Shown here piece after piece: positions 53,280-62,223 of a stretch of DNA of 64,000 nucleotides. The translations under genes and the position numbers were made by a program. The notes beneath the pieces were generated by a model. That model saw only the letters and a program-made list of their open reading frames with translations, had not been told where the DNA came from and searched no databases. The stretch is from Chryseobacterium sp. JUb7 (lineage in GTDB: Bacteria > Bacteroidota > Bacteroidia > Flavobacteriales > Weeksellaceae), in NCBI RefSeq assembly GCF_024806495.1, contig NZ_JANUFF010000012.1:1-64000 (forward strand), in the 5' to 3' direction. Within the stretch, counting starts at the first letter, position 1. Every line of letters begins with the position of its first letter.

Positions 53280-53304
53280 CATCAATTATTTTAAATAAAA
53301 TTGT

Positions 53305-54423
53305 ATGAAGAGTTTTAAAGATTTTTTTGAAAAATATGAATGGAATGACATCAAATCTAAGCTTGAAAAAGTGACTTTATCTGATGTAGAAATGAGTCTT
53401 CAAAAAAAGAATAAAACAATAGAAGATTTTTTGAATTTTCTTTCGCCCGTTGCTGCTAAAAAGTTGGAAGTGATGGCTAAAATGACACAGCAGCTTACTC
53501 AAAAGCGTTTCGGAAAAACAATTCAGTTGTATGCACCATTGTATTTGAGTAATGAATGCCAGAATATTTGTACCTACTGTGGTTTCAGTTTAGATAATTC
53601 CATTAAAAGGAAAACACTTTCTGATACGGAATTGATGATTGAAGCTTCTGTTTTAAAATCAATGGGTGTCAATCATGTGTTGCTGGTAAGCGGAGAAGCG
53701 AATAAAACGGTCGGAATTGATTATTTTCTGAATGCTGTTCATTTGCTAAAACCATATTTTGCGAATATTTCCATTGAAGTTCAGCCTTTATCAGAAGAGG
53801 AGTATCAACGGCTTCATGATGCGGGAGTGAATGCGGTTTTAGTTTATCAGGAAACGTATCATCAGGAAGTTTATAAAGAATATCATCCAAAAGGAAAGAA
53901 ATCCAATTTCAACTTCCGTTTAGAAACGCCCGACAGAATTGGAAAGGCAGGAATTCATAAAATGGGATTGGGTGTTTTGCTTGGTTTGGAAGATTGGCGG
54001 GTTGACAGTTTTTTTAATGCGCTTCACATCGATTATCTTCAAAAACAATATTGGAAAAGTAGGTATTCGGTTTCGTTTCCGAGACTTCGACCTGCGGAGG
54101 GAATTATTGAACCCAATTTTATCATGTCGGACAAAGATTTATTGCAATTAATCTGCGCTTACCGAATCTGGAATGAAGATTTGGAGATTTCAATTTCCAC
54201 CAGAGAAAACGAAAAATTTAGAAATAATATCATTTCATTGGGAGCAACAGCGATGAGTGCAGCTTCGAAAACAAATCCCGGAGGTTATGCAGTGGATAAG
54301 GAATCTTTGGAACAATTTGAAACCAGTGATGAAAGAAGTATGAATGAAATTAAAAATATTATTAAAAAAGCTGGATATGACCCGATAATGAAAGATTGGG
54401 ATGCTGTGTACAGTGGAATATAA
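53305..54423 (+). CDS. thiH: 2-iminoacetate synthase ThiH
   Basis: 372 residues. Radical SAM motif C84-x3-C88-x2-C91 (ECQNICTYCGFS), then MGVNHVLLVSGE and MSAASKTNPGGY near the C-terminus. It cleaves tyrosine to give dehydroglycine for the thiazole ring, which fits anaerobic or low-oxygen growth better than the glycine-oxidase route. Separated from thiF by the palindromic repeat B. Confidence 0.96.
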   Translation: MKSFKDFFEKYEWNDIKSKLEKVTLSDVEMSLQKKNKTIEDFLNFLSPVAAKKLEVMAKMTQQLTQKRFGKTIQLYAPLYLSNECQNICTYCGFSLDNSIKRKTLSDTELMIEASVLKSMGVNHVLLVSGEANKTVGIDYFLNAVHLLKPYFANISIEVQPLSEEEYQRLHDAGVNAVLVYQETYHQEVYKEYHPKGKKSNFNFRLETPDRIGKAGIHKMGLGVLLGLEDWRVDSFFNALHIDYLQKQYWKSRYSVSFPRLRPAEGIIEPNFIMSDKDLLQLICAYRIWNEDLEISISTRENEKFRNNIISLGATAMSAASKTNPGGYAVDKESLEQFETSDERSMNEIKNIIKKAGYDPIMKDWDAVYSGI

Positions 54424-54452
54424 ATAAAAATATATTAAGAAATATAACATGT

Positions 54453-54560
54453 GTCACTTCGAGTAGATTTTTGAAAAAAAATCGTATCGAGAAGTTTGTT
54501 TTAGTAAAAGTTCTCGATACATTTTTCTCCATTCCATTGCGAAAAACACTCGAACTGACG
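54453..54560 (-). repeat. Palindromic intergenic repeat, copy B
   Basis: About 108 bases; its reverse complement matches copy A (1197-1298). The central stem is GTATCGAGAA/TTCTCGATAC, ten perfect pairs. At the core it reads GAG/CTC where copy A reads GGG/CCC, a paired change that keeps the stem. The outer arms GTCACTTCGAGT and ACTCGAACTGAC also pair, with one mismatch. It lies between thiH and thiF. Confidence 0.8.
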
Positions 54561-54596
54561 AAAGCTCAATCTTAAATGGTTCAAAAAATCAGTTAA

Positions 54597-55307
54597 ATGA
54601 AAAACGAAGACATTTTCTCAAGATATAGCCGACAGATTTTCATTGAAGAAATTGGTCTGGAAGGTCAGCGAAAAATAAGGAATGCTAAAGTTTTGGTAAT
54701 TGGAGCAGGGGGCTTGGGAAGCCCTGTGATTCAATATTTGGCAGCGGCTGGAGTTGGAACACTGGGAGTTGCAGATTTTGATGAGGTTGAATTACATAAC
54801 TTAAACCGACAAATCATTCACAATGAAAATTCGGTTGGAAAATCGAAAGTGAAAAGTGCAGCAGAATTTGTAAAAAAACTTAATCATCAAGTTAATTTTA
54901 TAGGAATTGAGAAGAAAATTGATGATGAAAATATCGAAGAAATTATTTCTCAATTTGATATCATCGTCGATGGTTCAGATAATTTCAAAACACGATATTT
55001 AGTCAATGATGTTTGCGTAAAATTAAAAAAGTCTTTGGTTTACGGAAGTATTCTGGGATTTTCCGGACAGGTCGCGATTTTTAATTATAACGGGAGTAAA
55101 AATTTAAGAGATATTTTTCCTGATCCTCCTTTTGATGAAAATTTGCCGGATTGTGATAGTCTTGGAGTTTTGGGAGCATTGCCTGGAATTGTGGGAAGTA
55201 TGATGGCGAACTTAGCATTAAAAATGATCACAGATTTACCTGTACAACTAAATCAAATAACGTTAATTGACACGTCGAACTGGAAATTTCAAACGGTCGA
55301 TTTTTAA
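54597..55307 (+). CDS. thiF: ThiF/MoeB/HesA family adenylyltransferase
   Basis: 236 residues. E1-like nucleotide site VLVIGAGGLGSPV near residue 31, DFDEVELHNLNRQI, and a likely catalytic Cys in LPDCDSLGVLG near 185. The two zinc-binding Cys pairs of E. coli ThiF are absent, and there is no C-terminal rhodanese domain. Its position at the end of the thi operon points to ThiS activation rather than molybdopterin work. Ends in a strong bidirectional terminator. Confidence 0.87.
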   Translation: MKNEDIFSRYSRQIFIEEIGLEGQRKIRNAKVLVIGAGGLGSPVIQYLAAAGVGTLGVADFDEVELHNLNRQIIHNENSVGKSKVKSAAEFVKKLNHQVNFIGIEKKIDDENIEEIISQFDIIVDGSDNFKTRYLVNDVCVKLKKSLVYGSILGFSGQVAIFNYNGSKNLRDIFPDPPFDENLPDCDSLGVLGALPGIVGSMMANLALKMITDLPVQLNQITLIDTSNWKFQTVDF

Positions 55308-55322
55308 ATTATATTGTTTTAA

Positions 55323-55360
55323 AAAGAACGAGTCAATATTTTTTTATTGACTCGTTCTTT
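55323..55360. terminator. Bidirectional terminator, 16-bp stem
   Basis: A perfect 16-bp stem (AAAGAACGAGTCAATA with TATTGACTCGTTCTTT) and an all-T loop between thiF and the convergent TonB-dependent receptor gene. Confidence 0.92.
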
Positions 55361-55374
55361 ATATTGTGGTTTCA

Positions 55375-57588
55375 TTACTGTCCCTGCTGCATTACCCCGC
55401 CGTTATCTTCTTTTTTCGTTTGATTCAGAATATTTGCGTCTTCTTTAGCTAATTTATTTCTTGTCGGAATTTTATAATTGACAGATAGCCCGAAATTTCT
55501 TGTATCATACTTACTGCTTATCATAACAGGGGTTCCGGATGGCGGATTAGAACGTACCTGCATTACCTGTCCGTTAAAGATATCATTGGCAAATACGGAA
55601 ACTGTCAAACGGTTATCCATGAACTTTTTCGTTAAAGTAAGATCGAATGAATTGTTGAAAGGTTTTTCTGCCGTAAAGTAGAAATATCCTGCTTTTGGCG
55701 TTAAATAGCTATAATTTGCCGTTAATTTAATGCCCTTTGGTAAAATTAACTGAGTCATGATATTAAAAATCCAGAATCCTTTATTATTCAGGTTGTCAAT
55801 CTCATGCTTTTGATAGCCGGCATAGAGATACATGAAATTAATCTTATCAGGATTGAAATTAAATTTCATAATTTCACTCATCGGTTTACTGAAAATCATA
55901 AACGGAATCGGAAGCCCGACGTTGAAATTGTGAATTTTCATATTTGAAATATTCACCTGTTCATTAAATAATTTTCTGCCGTCTTTTCTGATGATCTGTG
56001 CGACCTGATTACTCGCAGAGCTTACACTATATCCAATAAATGCATAGTCAAAAGCTGAAATTTTCAATTCATAATTATCAAAGATGGTAGGTTGCAGATT
56101 GGGATTTCCGGTTACTTCAGTACTTGGTCCGGAAAAAGTAACATTATTCGGATTTAAGGCGGAGATACTTGGCAAGCTGATCTTTTTATTGTAATTCGCG
56201 GCAACATATACCTGATTCATCAGGTTATATTGTACGCTGGCATTCGGAAATAATTTAAACTTATTAAAAGGAATCAGGTCTGCCTGAACCAGATTTCCCT
56301 GTTTATCAAAATACCTTGTAATTCCTGAAATATCATAATTTTCAGCCCTTGAACCTAAAATGAAATCAAATTTTTTGAGTTTTGCCTGAAATTCAAGGTA
56401 AGTTGAAGCAGTTTGTCTTTGATAATCAAGGTTGGTGATTCCAAAACTTTCCGTATCATAATCCTGTCTTTCATACAATCCTCCAAAGCTTACTTTTCCA
56501 CCATCCAGAAGCTTGATCGGTTGAGAATAATCGATCTTGAAGTTGGCGATATTCATATTCGATTCATTATTCAGAACATTATCGCGTCCCGGGTATTTAA
56601 AATCCTCAGAATTTTGAACATAAGTCCCTTTTTGGAAAAAATTATCCTGAGCAAATTTGCTGTCTGATCTTGTGTAGCCAAACTGGAAGTCTAATTTCTG
56701 AGATTTATCAGCAAATCTTTTCTGGTATGTTACAACAGCTTCCTGTCTTAGATTATTGGTACGGGCAGCATCCGATGCGTCAAAGTATGCCTCTCTTAGA
56801 TCTGTCGGATCGTTTTGATACGGGACATCTCCATGACCATTACTTAAAGTGTAATTGTCATTATTATTGTGATAAATGTCGTAGTTTACCAATAGTCTGT
56901 CCTGCCCAAGATCGAAAGTCAGTCCCGATTTTGCAAAATAACCACGCCCGATTCTATCGGTTTTACTTGTCAGTAATTCATCTTGCTGACCGTTCAACAT
57001 ACTTTCACGATAGTTCTGACCAACATTCAGTTGCCATCCGAAGATTTTATTTCTGGCATTTAAATTAACGGAATTAGTCGTTCTGCTTCTGAATTTATCA
57101 TAATTAGTGAAAGAATAGTTTCCGGAATATGTTGCTGTCAAATATTTATTGGCATTTTTATTCGTAATAATGTTCATAATCGCACCTCCCGAAGTGGCAG
57201 GGAATTCTGCGCCCGGCTGAGTGATTACTTCAATTCTGTCGACTGAGTTGGCAGGCATTCCTTCAAGAAAAGAATTTAATTCGTTTGAAGTGATATTTAA
57301 TGGTCTTCCGTTAAGATATACATCCAGAATTTTGCCCTGATACATCATTCCTGCGATGTCTGTAGAAACAAGTCCTGGGAGTTTTTTGATTCCCTCCAGA
57401 ACGTTTCCGTTATTAAGCTGCGGCTGCTCCGAAAAATCAAAAATCGTACGGTCAGCTTTTTGCTCAACGGCTTTTTTAGTTTTAGTAATGGTAACGCCTT
57501 CTATTTGCTTTTCTTTGACCTCATTTTTTTCCTGTGCATAGGTCAGAATTGTTCCTATAAGCGATAAAGCGAATATAGTTTTTTTCAT
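55375..57588 (-). CDS. TonB-dependent receptor (outer-membrane barrel)
   Basis: 737 residues with a signal peptide ending in TYAQ. The plug domain spans about residues 40-150 (GNVLEGIKKLPGLVSTD, VEVITQPGAEFPATSGGAIMNIITNK-like end), followed by the beta barrel. Unlike many Bacteroidota receptors it has no N-terminal carboxypeptidase-like domain and no SusD partner. Convergent with the thi operon; no TPP riboswitch lies upstream of its start, so a thiamin role is not supported. Substrate unknown. Confidence 0.88.
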   Translation of the reverse strand: MKKTIFALSLIGTILTYAQEKNEVKEKQIEGVTITKTKKAVEQKADRTIFDFSEQPQLNNGNVLEGIKKLPGLVSTDIAGMMYQGKILDVYLNGRPLNITSNELNSFLEGMPANSVDRIEVITQPGAEFPATSGGAIMNIITNKNANKYLTATYSGNYSFTNYDKFRSRTTNSVNLNARNKIFGWQLNVGQNYRESMLNGQQDELLTSKTDRIGRGYFAKSGLTFDLGQDRLLVNYDIYHNNNDNYTLSNGHGDVPYQNDPTDLREAYFDASDAARTNNLRQEAVVTYQKRFADKSQKLDFQFGYTRSDSKFAQDNFFQKGTYVQNSEDFKYPGRDNVLNNESNMNIANFKIDYSQPIKLLDGGKVSFGGLYERQDYDTESFGITNLDYQRQTASTYLEFQAKLKKFDFILGSRAENYDISGITRYFDKQGNLVQADLIPFNKFKLFPNASVQYNLMNQVYVAANYNKKISLPSISALNPNNVTFSGPSTEVTGNPNLQPTIFDNYELKISAFDYAFIGYSVSSASNQVAQIIRKDGRKLFNEQVNISNMKIHNFNVGLPIPFMIFSKPMSEIMKFNFNPDKINFMYLYAGYQKHEIDNLNNKGFWIFNIMTQLILPKGIKLTANYSYLTPKAGYFYFTAEKPFNNSFDLTLTKKFMDNRLTVSVFANDIFNGQVMQVRSNPPSGTPVMISSKYDTRNFGLSVNYKIPTRNKLAKEDANILNQTKKEDNGGVMQQGQ

Positions 57589-57900
57589 AATGTTTTTTTG
57601 CTACTATCTAGTTAGACGTAGAAAAATAATTTTTGTTACAAAAAAGTAAATTTTAAAAATCAAGCTCATATGTCGCCCTGAAAAGTTTTTTACCTTTTGT
57701 CATCAAAATTTTATACTATGAAAAAACAATTTTTATTTTCCTTCATTATCTTTTTCAGTTTATGTCTTATTTAATGGCTATGCAAATAGAAAGAAATAAT
57801 TCCTTTTCTGAAATTACTTATGTGTTTTAAAGATGAATGAAACAAAAAGGCAACTTCAATCCTGAAGTTGCCTTTTCTATGATTAATTAAAATCTAACAA
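57589..57900. other. 312-base intergenic region with tiny frames
   Basis: Upstream of the TonB receptor and downstream of the aconitase gene. It contains two overlapping 18-codon frames (57718-57774 and 57774-57830, joined as TAATG). The first reads like a bare signal peptide (MKKQFLFSFIIFFSLCLI), followed out of frame by a short polar tail, so it may be the remnant of a small secreted protein. A terminator occupies the right end. Confidence 0.4.
57845..57876. terminator. Bidirectional terminator, 14-bp stem
   Basis: A perfect 14-bp stem AAAAGGCAACTTCA/TGAAGTTGCCTTTT with a 4-base loop and T-runs in both directions. It ends the aconitase transcript on the minus strand. Confidence 0.92.
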
Positions 57901-60168
57901 TTAATTTTCTTGTTGTTTAATCAGATTAAGCGCAGAACCAGCCTTGAACCAGTCAATTTGCTGATCATTATAGGTATGGTTTGCCATAATGATGTCTTTA
58001 GTTCCATCTGAGTGGATAAATTCTAAAGTCAGTTGTTTTCCTGGAGCGAATTGGTCTAGATCCAGGAAGTTGATTACATCGTCTTCTAAAATTTTATCAT
58101 AATCAGCCTCATTAGCGAAAGTGATTCCCAACATTCCTTGTTTTTTAAGGTTTGTTTCATGGATTCTCGCGAATGATTTTACCAAAACAGCTTTTACACC
58201 AAGATGTCTCGGCTCCATTGCAGCGTGCTCTCTGGATGAACCTTCACCGTAGTTCTGATCTCCCACAACGATTGAAGGAACGCCGGCTGCTTTGTAAGCT
58301 CTCTGTACGGCAGGAACTTCTCCGTGCTCTCCTGTTAATACATTTTTTACGTTGTTTGTTTCCATATTGAAAGCATTTACAGCTCCGATCAGCATGTTAT
58401 TTGAAATATTATCAAGGTGACCTCTATATTTCAACCATGGTCCGGCCATAGAAATATGGTCCGTTGTACATTTTCCGAAAGCTTTGATCAAAAGTCTGGC
58501 GCCGGTAATATTTTTACCATCCCAAGCTGGGAATTCTTCCAATAGCTGAAGTCTGTCCGAAGTTGGGCTTACATTCACTACAACACCGGATCCGTCTGCT
58601 GATGGAGCCTGATATCCGTTGTCATCTACTGCAAAACCTTTTGCGGGAAGCTCGAAACCTTGAGGTTCATTTAATTTTATTTGTTCTCCAGATTCGTTAG
58701 TTAAGGTATCTGTAATTGGATTAAAATCTAATCTTCCTGAGATTGCGATGGCAGCTACCATTTCCGGTGAAGCTACGAAAGCGTGCGTATTTGGGTTACC
58801 ATCTGCTCTTTTCGCAAAGTTTCTGTTGAAAGAGTGAATAATTGAGTTTTTCTCCCCTTTTTCAGCACCTTCTCTGTCCCATTGTCCGATACAAGGTCCA
58901 CAAGCATTGGTAAAGATTCTTGCGTTTTCAAATTTTCTGAATGAGTCCAAGAAACCGTCTCTTTCTGCGGTGAATTTTACCTGCTCAGAACCTGGGTTAA
59001 TTCCTAAGATAGCTTTAGGCTTAACACCTTTTGTAACAGCATCTTCAACGATAGAAGCAGCTCTTGATAAATCTTCGTAAGACGAATTGGTACAAGAACC
59101 TATCAATGCCCATTCTACCTCGATAGGCCATCCGTTGGCTTCAGCTTTAGCTTTAAATTCAGAAACCGGAGTCGCCAAATCGGGAGTGAAAGGTCCATTT
59201 AAGTGTGGAGCCAATTCAGAAAGGTTGATCTCGATTACCTGATCGAAATATTGTTCTGGGTTTGCATAAACTTCAGCATCACCTGTTAAGTGGTCAGCAA
59301 CTTTGTCGGCAGCGTCTACAACATCCTGTCTTCCTGTAGAAGCAAGATATCTTCTCATAGAATCATCGTACCCGAAAGTTGAAGTGGTAGCTCCAATCTC
59401 AGCTCCCATGTTACAGATGGTACCTTTTCCTGTTGCTGAAAGAGATTCTGCTCCTTCTCCGAAATATTCTACAATACATCCTGTTCCACCTTTTACGGTA
59501 AGAATTCCTGCGACTTTTAAGATGACGTCTTTTGCAGAAGTCCAACCGGACATTTTACCGGTTAACTTTACTCCAATTAATTTTGGCATCTTCAATTCCC
59601 AGGCCATTCCAGCCATTACATCTACCGCATCAGCTCCACCGACACCAATGGCCACCATTCCTAATCCTCCTGCATTTACCGTGTGAGAGTCAGTTCCGAT
59701 CATCATTCCCCCAGGGAATGCATAATTTTCCAATACAACCTGGTGAATAATCCCGGCTCCCGGTTTCCAGAAACCGATTCCATATTTATCACAAACAGAA
59801 CCCAGGAAATTGAAAACTTCTGAATTCTTATTAAGTCCTTCCTGTAAATCTGCCTGCGCACCTACTCTTGCCTGAATCAAGTGATCAGCATGAGCCGTTG
59901 AAGGAACAGCCACTTTAGCTTTTCCAGCCTGCATAAATTGTAAAAGTGCCATTTGCGCTGTTGCATCCTGCATTGCTACTCTGTCCGGTGCAAAGTCTAC
60001 ATAAGAGTTTCCTCTTTCATGTGCTGATGTAGCATTACCTTCCCATAAATGGGTGTAAAGAATTTTTTCTGAAAGGGTAAGAGGTTTTCCCACGATTTGT
60101 CTTGCAGCTGCAATTCTTTCCGGGTAACGCTCGTACACTTTTTTGATCATGTCAATGTCGAAAGTCAT
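57901..60168 (-). CDS. Aconitate hydratase, AcnA/mitochondrial type
   Basis: 755 residues, close in length to mitochondrial-type aconitases. The 4Fe-4S ligands are in IGSCTNSSYEDL near residue 358 and in ACGPCIGQ near 423, and the swivel domain carries GDQNYGEGSSREHAA. Isomerises citrate to isocitrate in the TCA cycle. Start at 60168 (MTFDIDMIKKVY) rather than an 18-residue upstream extension. It is followed in the transcription sense by a strong terminator; an aconitase B gene lies further upstream. Confidence 0.94.
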   Translation of the reverse strand: MTFDIDMIKKVYERYPERIAAARQIVGKPLTLSEKILYTHLWEGNATSAHERGNSYVDFAPDRVAMQDATAQMALLQFMQAGKAKVAVPSTAHADHLIQARVGAQADLQEGLNKNSEVFNFLGSVCDKYGIGFWKPGAGIIHQVVLENYAFPGGMMIGTDSHTVNAGGLGMVAIGVGGADAVDVMAGMAWELKMPKLIGVKLTGKMSGWTSAKDVILKVAGILTVKGGTGCIVEYFGEGAESLSATGKGTICNMGAEIGATTSTFGYDDSMRRYLASTGRQDVVDAADKVADHLTGDAEVYANPEQYFDQVIEINLSELAPHLNGPFTPDLATPVSEFKAKAEANGWPIEVEWALIGSCTNSSYEDLSRAASIVEDAVTKGVKPKAILGINPGSEQVKFTAERDGFLDSFRKFENARIFTNACGPCIGQWDREGAEKGEKNSIIHSFNRNFAKRADGNPNTHAFVASPEMVAAIAISGRLDFNPITDTLTNESGEQIKLNEPQGFELPAKGFAVDDNGYQAPSADGSGVVVNVSPTSDRLQLLEEFPAWDGKNITGARLLIKAFGKCTTDHISMAGPWLKYRGHLDNISNNMLIGAVNAFNMETNNVKNVLTGEHGEVPAVQRAYKAAGVPSIVVGDQNYGEGSSREHAAMEPRHLGVKAVLVKSFARIHETNLKKQGMLGITFANEADYDKILEDDVINFLDLDQFAPGKQLTLEFIHSDGTKDIIMANHTYNDQQIDWFKAGSALNLIKQQEN

Positions 60169-60498
60169 ATCTGTTTTAATTTTTTCTTTTGTAATAAGTT
60201 TTTTCCGGTTTTTATTTAACATTAAATTCGGAAAATTCTCACAAATACCAATTCATCAAATTCTATTCCTCCCTATATAAAGTAGGATAAATAAGATGAA
60301 TCATTACTATTTTTTATAACTATCAAGTTAAGGAAAAAATAATTTTTGAGTCGTTGACATAGGTTAAAATAATGATGATGACTCTTAAATGGAAAGGTTC
60401 TAAATAATTAGTAAGTAAATACGCTAAAAGTAATTTTTAAACAATTGAGTGTGGCTAAAAGTACTGTATATTTGATATTAAACTTAGTATATACATAA
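60169..60498. other. 330-base divergent intergenic region
   Basis: AT-rich DNA between the aconitase start and the divergent AT-rich secreted-protein gene. It contains the latter's promoter; I see no repeat, RNA element or additional frame of note, and no clear -7 box for the aconitase. Confidence 0.5.
60445..60474 (+). promoter_or_regulatory. Promoter of the AT-rich secreted-protein gene
   Basis: TTG at 60445-60447, a 19-base spacer and TATATTTG at 60467-60474: a full consensus match, 25 bases before the ATG. It suggests the gene is expressed. Confidence 0.75.
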
Positions 60499-62109
60499 AT
60501 GAAATCTCTTAAACACTGTCTGTTCCTTTTATTTGTTACTATTTTTTTCAGTAGTAATGCACAAAATTTTAAGGTTTATCATAATGACATTCTATTAAAT
60601 ACTGCAAAGATTTTCAAACCAGCATCAAGAATCGAGATGATAAGTTCATTAAAATTCAAAAATGAATATTATTCAATCTTTGAAGAAAGTGAATTGTATT
60701 ATATGGGACATTCTCAGAAGTATTTGGTAAAATTCGACAATAACGGAAACATACAGTTAGTAATAAAATTACCTAAAAAACTATCTAATAGTTACGTAGA
60801 TTTCTTTGAATTAGAAGATAAATTATATGTACAGGATCAAGATAATGCAAGATATGTTTTTGATTTTTTTACAAATAAATTTATTGAAATTTCAAAAGGG
60901 AGTGATCTTGTTTATGAAAATACTACTTACAAAGTTATGTATAAAAATTTTGGAGAATGGGGCGAAGCAACTTGGTTTATCAACAAAAAAGACAAATCAG
61001 AATATTTTACAAGTAAAAATGGACAAGATGTGAACTTTTTAAATGGAAACTTCTATCTGACAAATATTAGTTCAATATGGGAAATTGAAAATCCAAGAAA
61101 ATTAGATAAATGCGAACCAGATCAGTATTATGATGTTATTAATAACAAAAAAAATGGAATTTTCACTTCCTATGATTATAACAAAGGAATTAGTCTTATT
61201 TTTAAAGATCCGGTTGAATATAATTCATATGATCCTGCTGGACCAATTGACAATTTAAATTATACTTTTTTAACTTCTTTTGTTATGAATGATAGATTGT
61301 TTCAAATTACACAATTAAAAGATAAGACTGCAATTACAAGAATTAACAATAGTGATGTTGAAGTGATAAACAAATTTGATGAAAAGTATAATTTTTTTTC
61401 TTATCGTAATCAATTCAGAAATACGAAAAATAATAAGAAATTTCTAAAATTTAGAAATGGATATAATTCGTTTGGATTTTTGGAAGTCGATGGCGAAGAA
61501 ATACATATTAAAAAAATAAAATTTGAATATGATACATTACAATATGTTAAATCTGATAATATTGAAAATTTATTTTCTGATTTAGCTCATAAAAATAAAA
61601 TTTCAAAAAAACAAATTGAAGCATTTGAACAATCAACAAAAGGAACTGATTTACAGAAATATAGGTGTAGTATTAATCATAATTATTATTATCCACGAAA
61701 ATATAAAGATATTGATGTTGAAACTATAAATTTTCTAAAATCAGAGAATGAAATTTTAACACAGAAAATTGACTACTTGTTTACGAAAAAAGATGAAGAA
61801 TTAAAGGCAATTTATATTGATTATGATAAAACATTATATTATAATACGGTTGGAAAAAACTATTTCCCTATCAGAAATGAGAATGTTGATTTAAGTGATG
61901 AGAAATTCACGGAAAAATACAATGAAATACATGAAAAACTAAATAAAATTGGGAAGCAAATCGTAGTAAAGTCGGGACAAAATGAAGAAACATACGAATC
62001 GTGGATTATTAATGGATGGCGTTTTAATCTTTATAAAATCAAACCTAGAGATATTTATGGAGTAACACTTTTAATTTGTCGAGAAGATGATTTTAATGAA
62101 AATGACTAA
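60499..62109 (+). CDS. Secreted protein of unknown function, very AT-rich
   Basis: 536 residues with a signal peptide ending in SNAQ. The body is rich in Asn, Lys, Tyr and Asp. The first half has repeated short stretches such as KYLVKFDNNGNIQLVIK and YVFDFFTNKFIEI that could be blades of a beta propeller; the second half is more helical and charged, ending in an acidic tail. I recognise no family. Its base composition looks clearly lower in GC than the aconitase genes on both sides, and it is on the opposite strand, which suggests late insertion. A good promoter precedes it. Confidence 0.82.
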   Translation: MKSLKHCLFLLFVTIFFSSNAQNFKVYHNDILLNTAKIFKPASRIEMISSLKFKNEYYSIFEESELYYMGHSQKYLVKFDNNGNIQLVIKLPKKLSNSYVDFFELEDKLYVQDQDNARYVFDFFTNKFIEISKGSDLVYENTTYKVMYKNFGEWGEATWFINKKDKSEYFTSKNGQDVNFLNGNFYLTNISSIWEIENPRKLDKCEPDQYYDVINNKKNGIFTSYDYNKGISLIFKDPVEYNSYDPAGPIDNLNYTFLTSFVMNDRLFQITQLKDKTAITRINNSDVEVINKFDEKYNFFSYRNQFRNTKNNKKFLKFRNGYNSFGFLEVDGEEIHIKKIKFEYDTLQYVKSDNIENLFSDLAHKNKISKKQIEAFEQSTKGTDLQKYRCSINHNYYYPRKYKDIDVETINFLKSENEILTQKIDYLFTKKDEELKAIYIDYDKTLYYNTVGKNYFPIRNENVDLSDEKFTEKYNEIHEKLNKIGKQIVVKSGQNEETYESWIINGWRFNLYKIKPRDIYGVTLLICREDDFNEND

Positions 62110-62154
62110 CATGATTAAAGGATAAAATGTTCTTTTTATGATTAGAAATGAAAA

Positions 62155-62186
62155 AAATGGAAGACTTCAAAAGAAATCTTCCATTT
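62155..62186 (-). terminator. Terminator after aconitase B
   Basis: A 10-bp perfect stem AAATGGAAGA/TCTTCCATTT; on the minus strand it is followed by a run of T. It may also slow plus-strand transcripts of the secreted-protein gene. Confidence 0.75.
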
Positions 62187-62223
62187 ATATTTAAAAAGTC
62201 TTTCGACTTATTGTATAATTCTA

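Noticed and set aside
55375..57588. TonB receptor as a thiamin transporter
   Set aside because: It is convergent with the thi operon and has no TPP riboswitch upstream of its own start; nearness alone is not evidence.
59303..59686. 127-codon plus-strand frame inside the aconitase gene
   Set aside because: Shadow frame in a highly conserved enzyme; low complexity.
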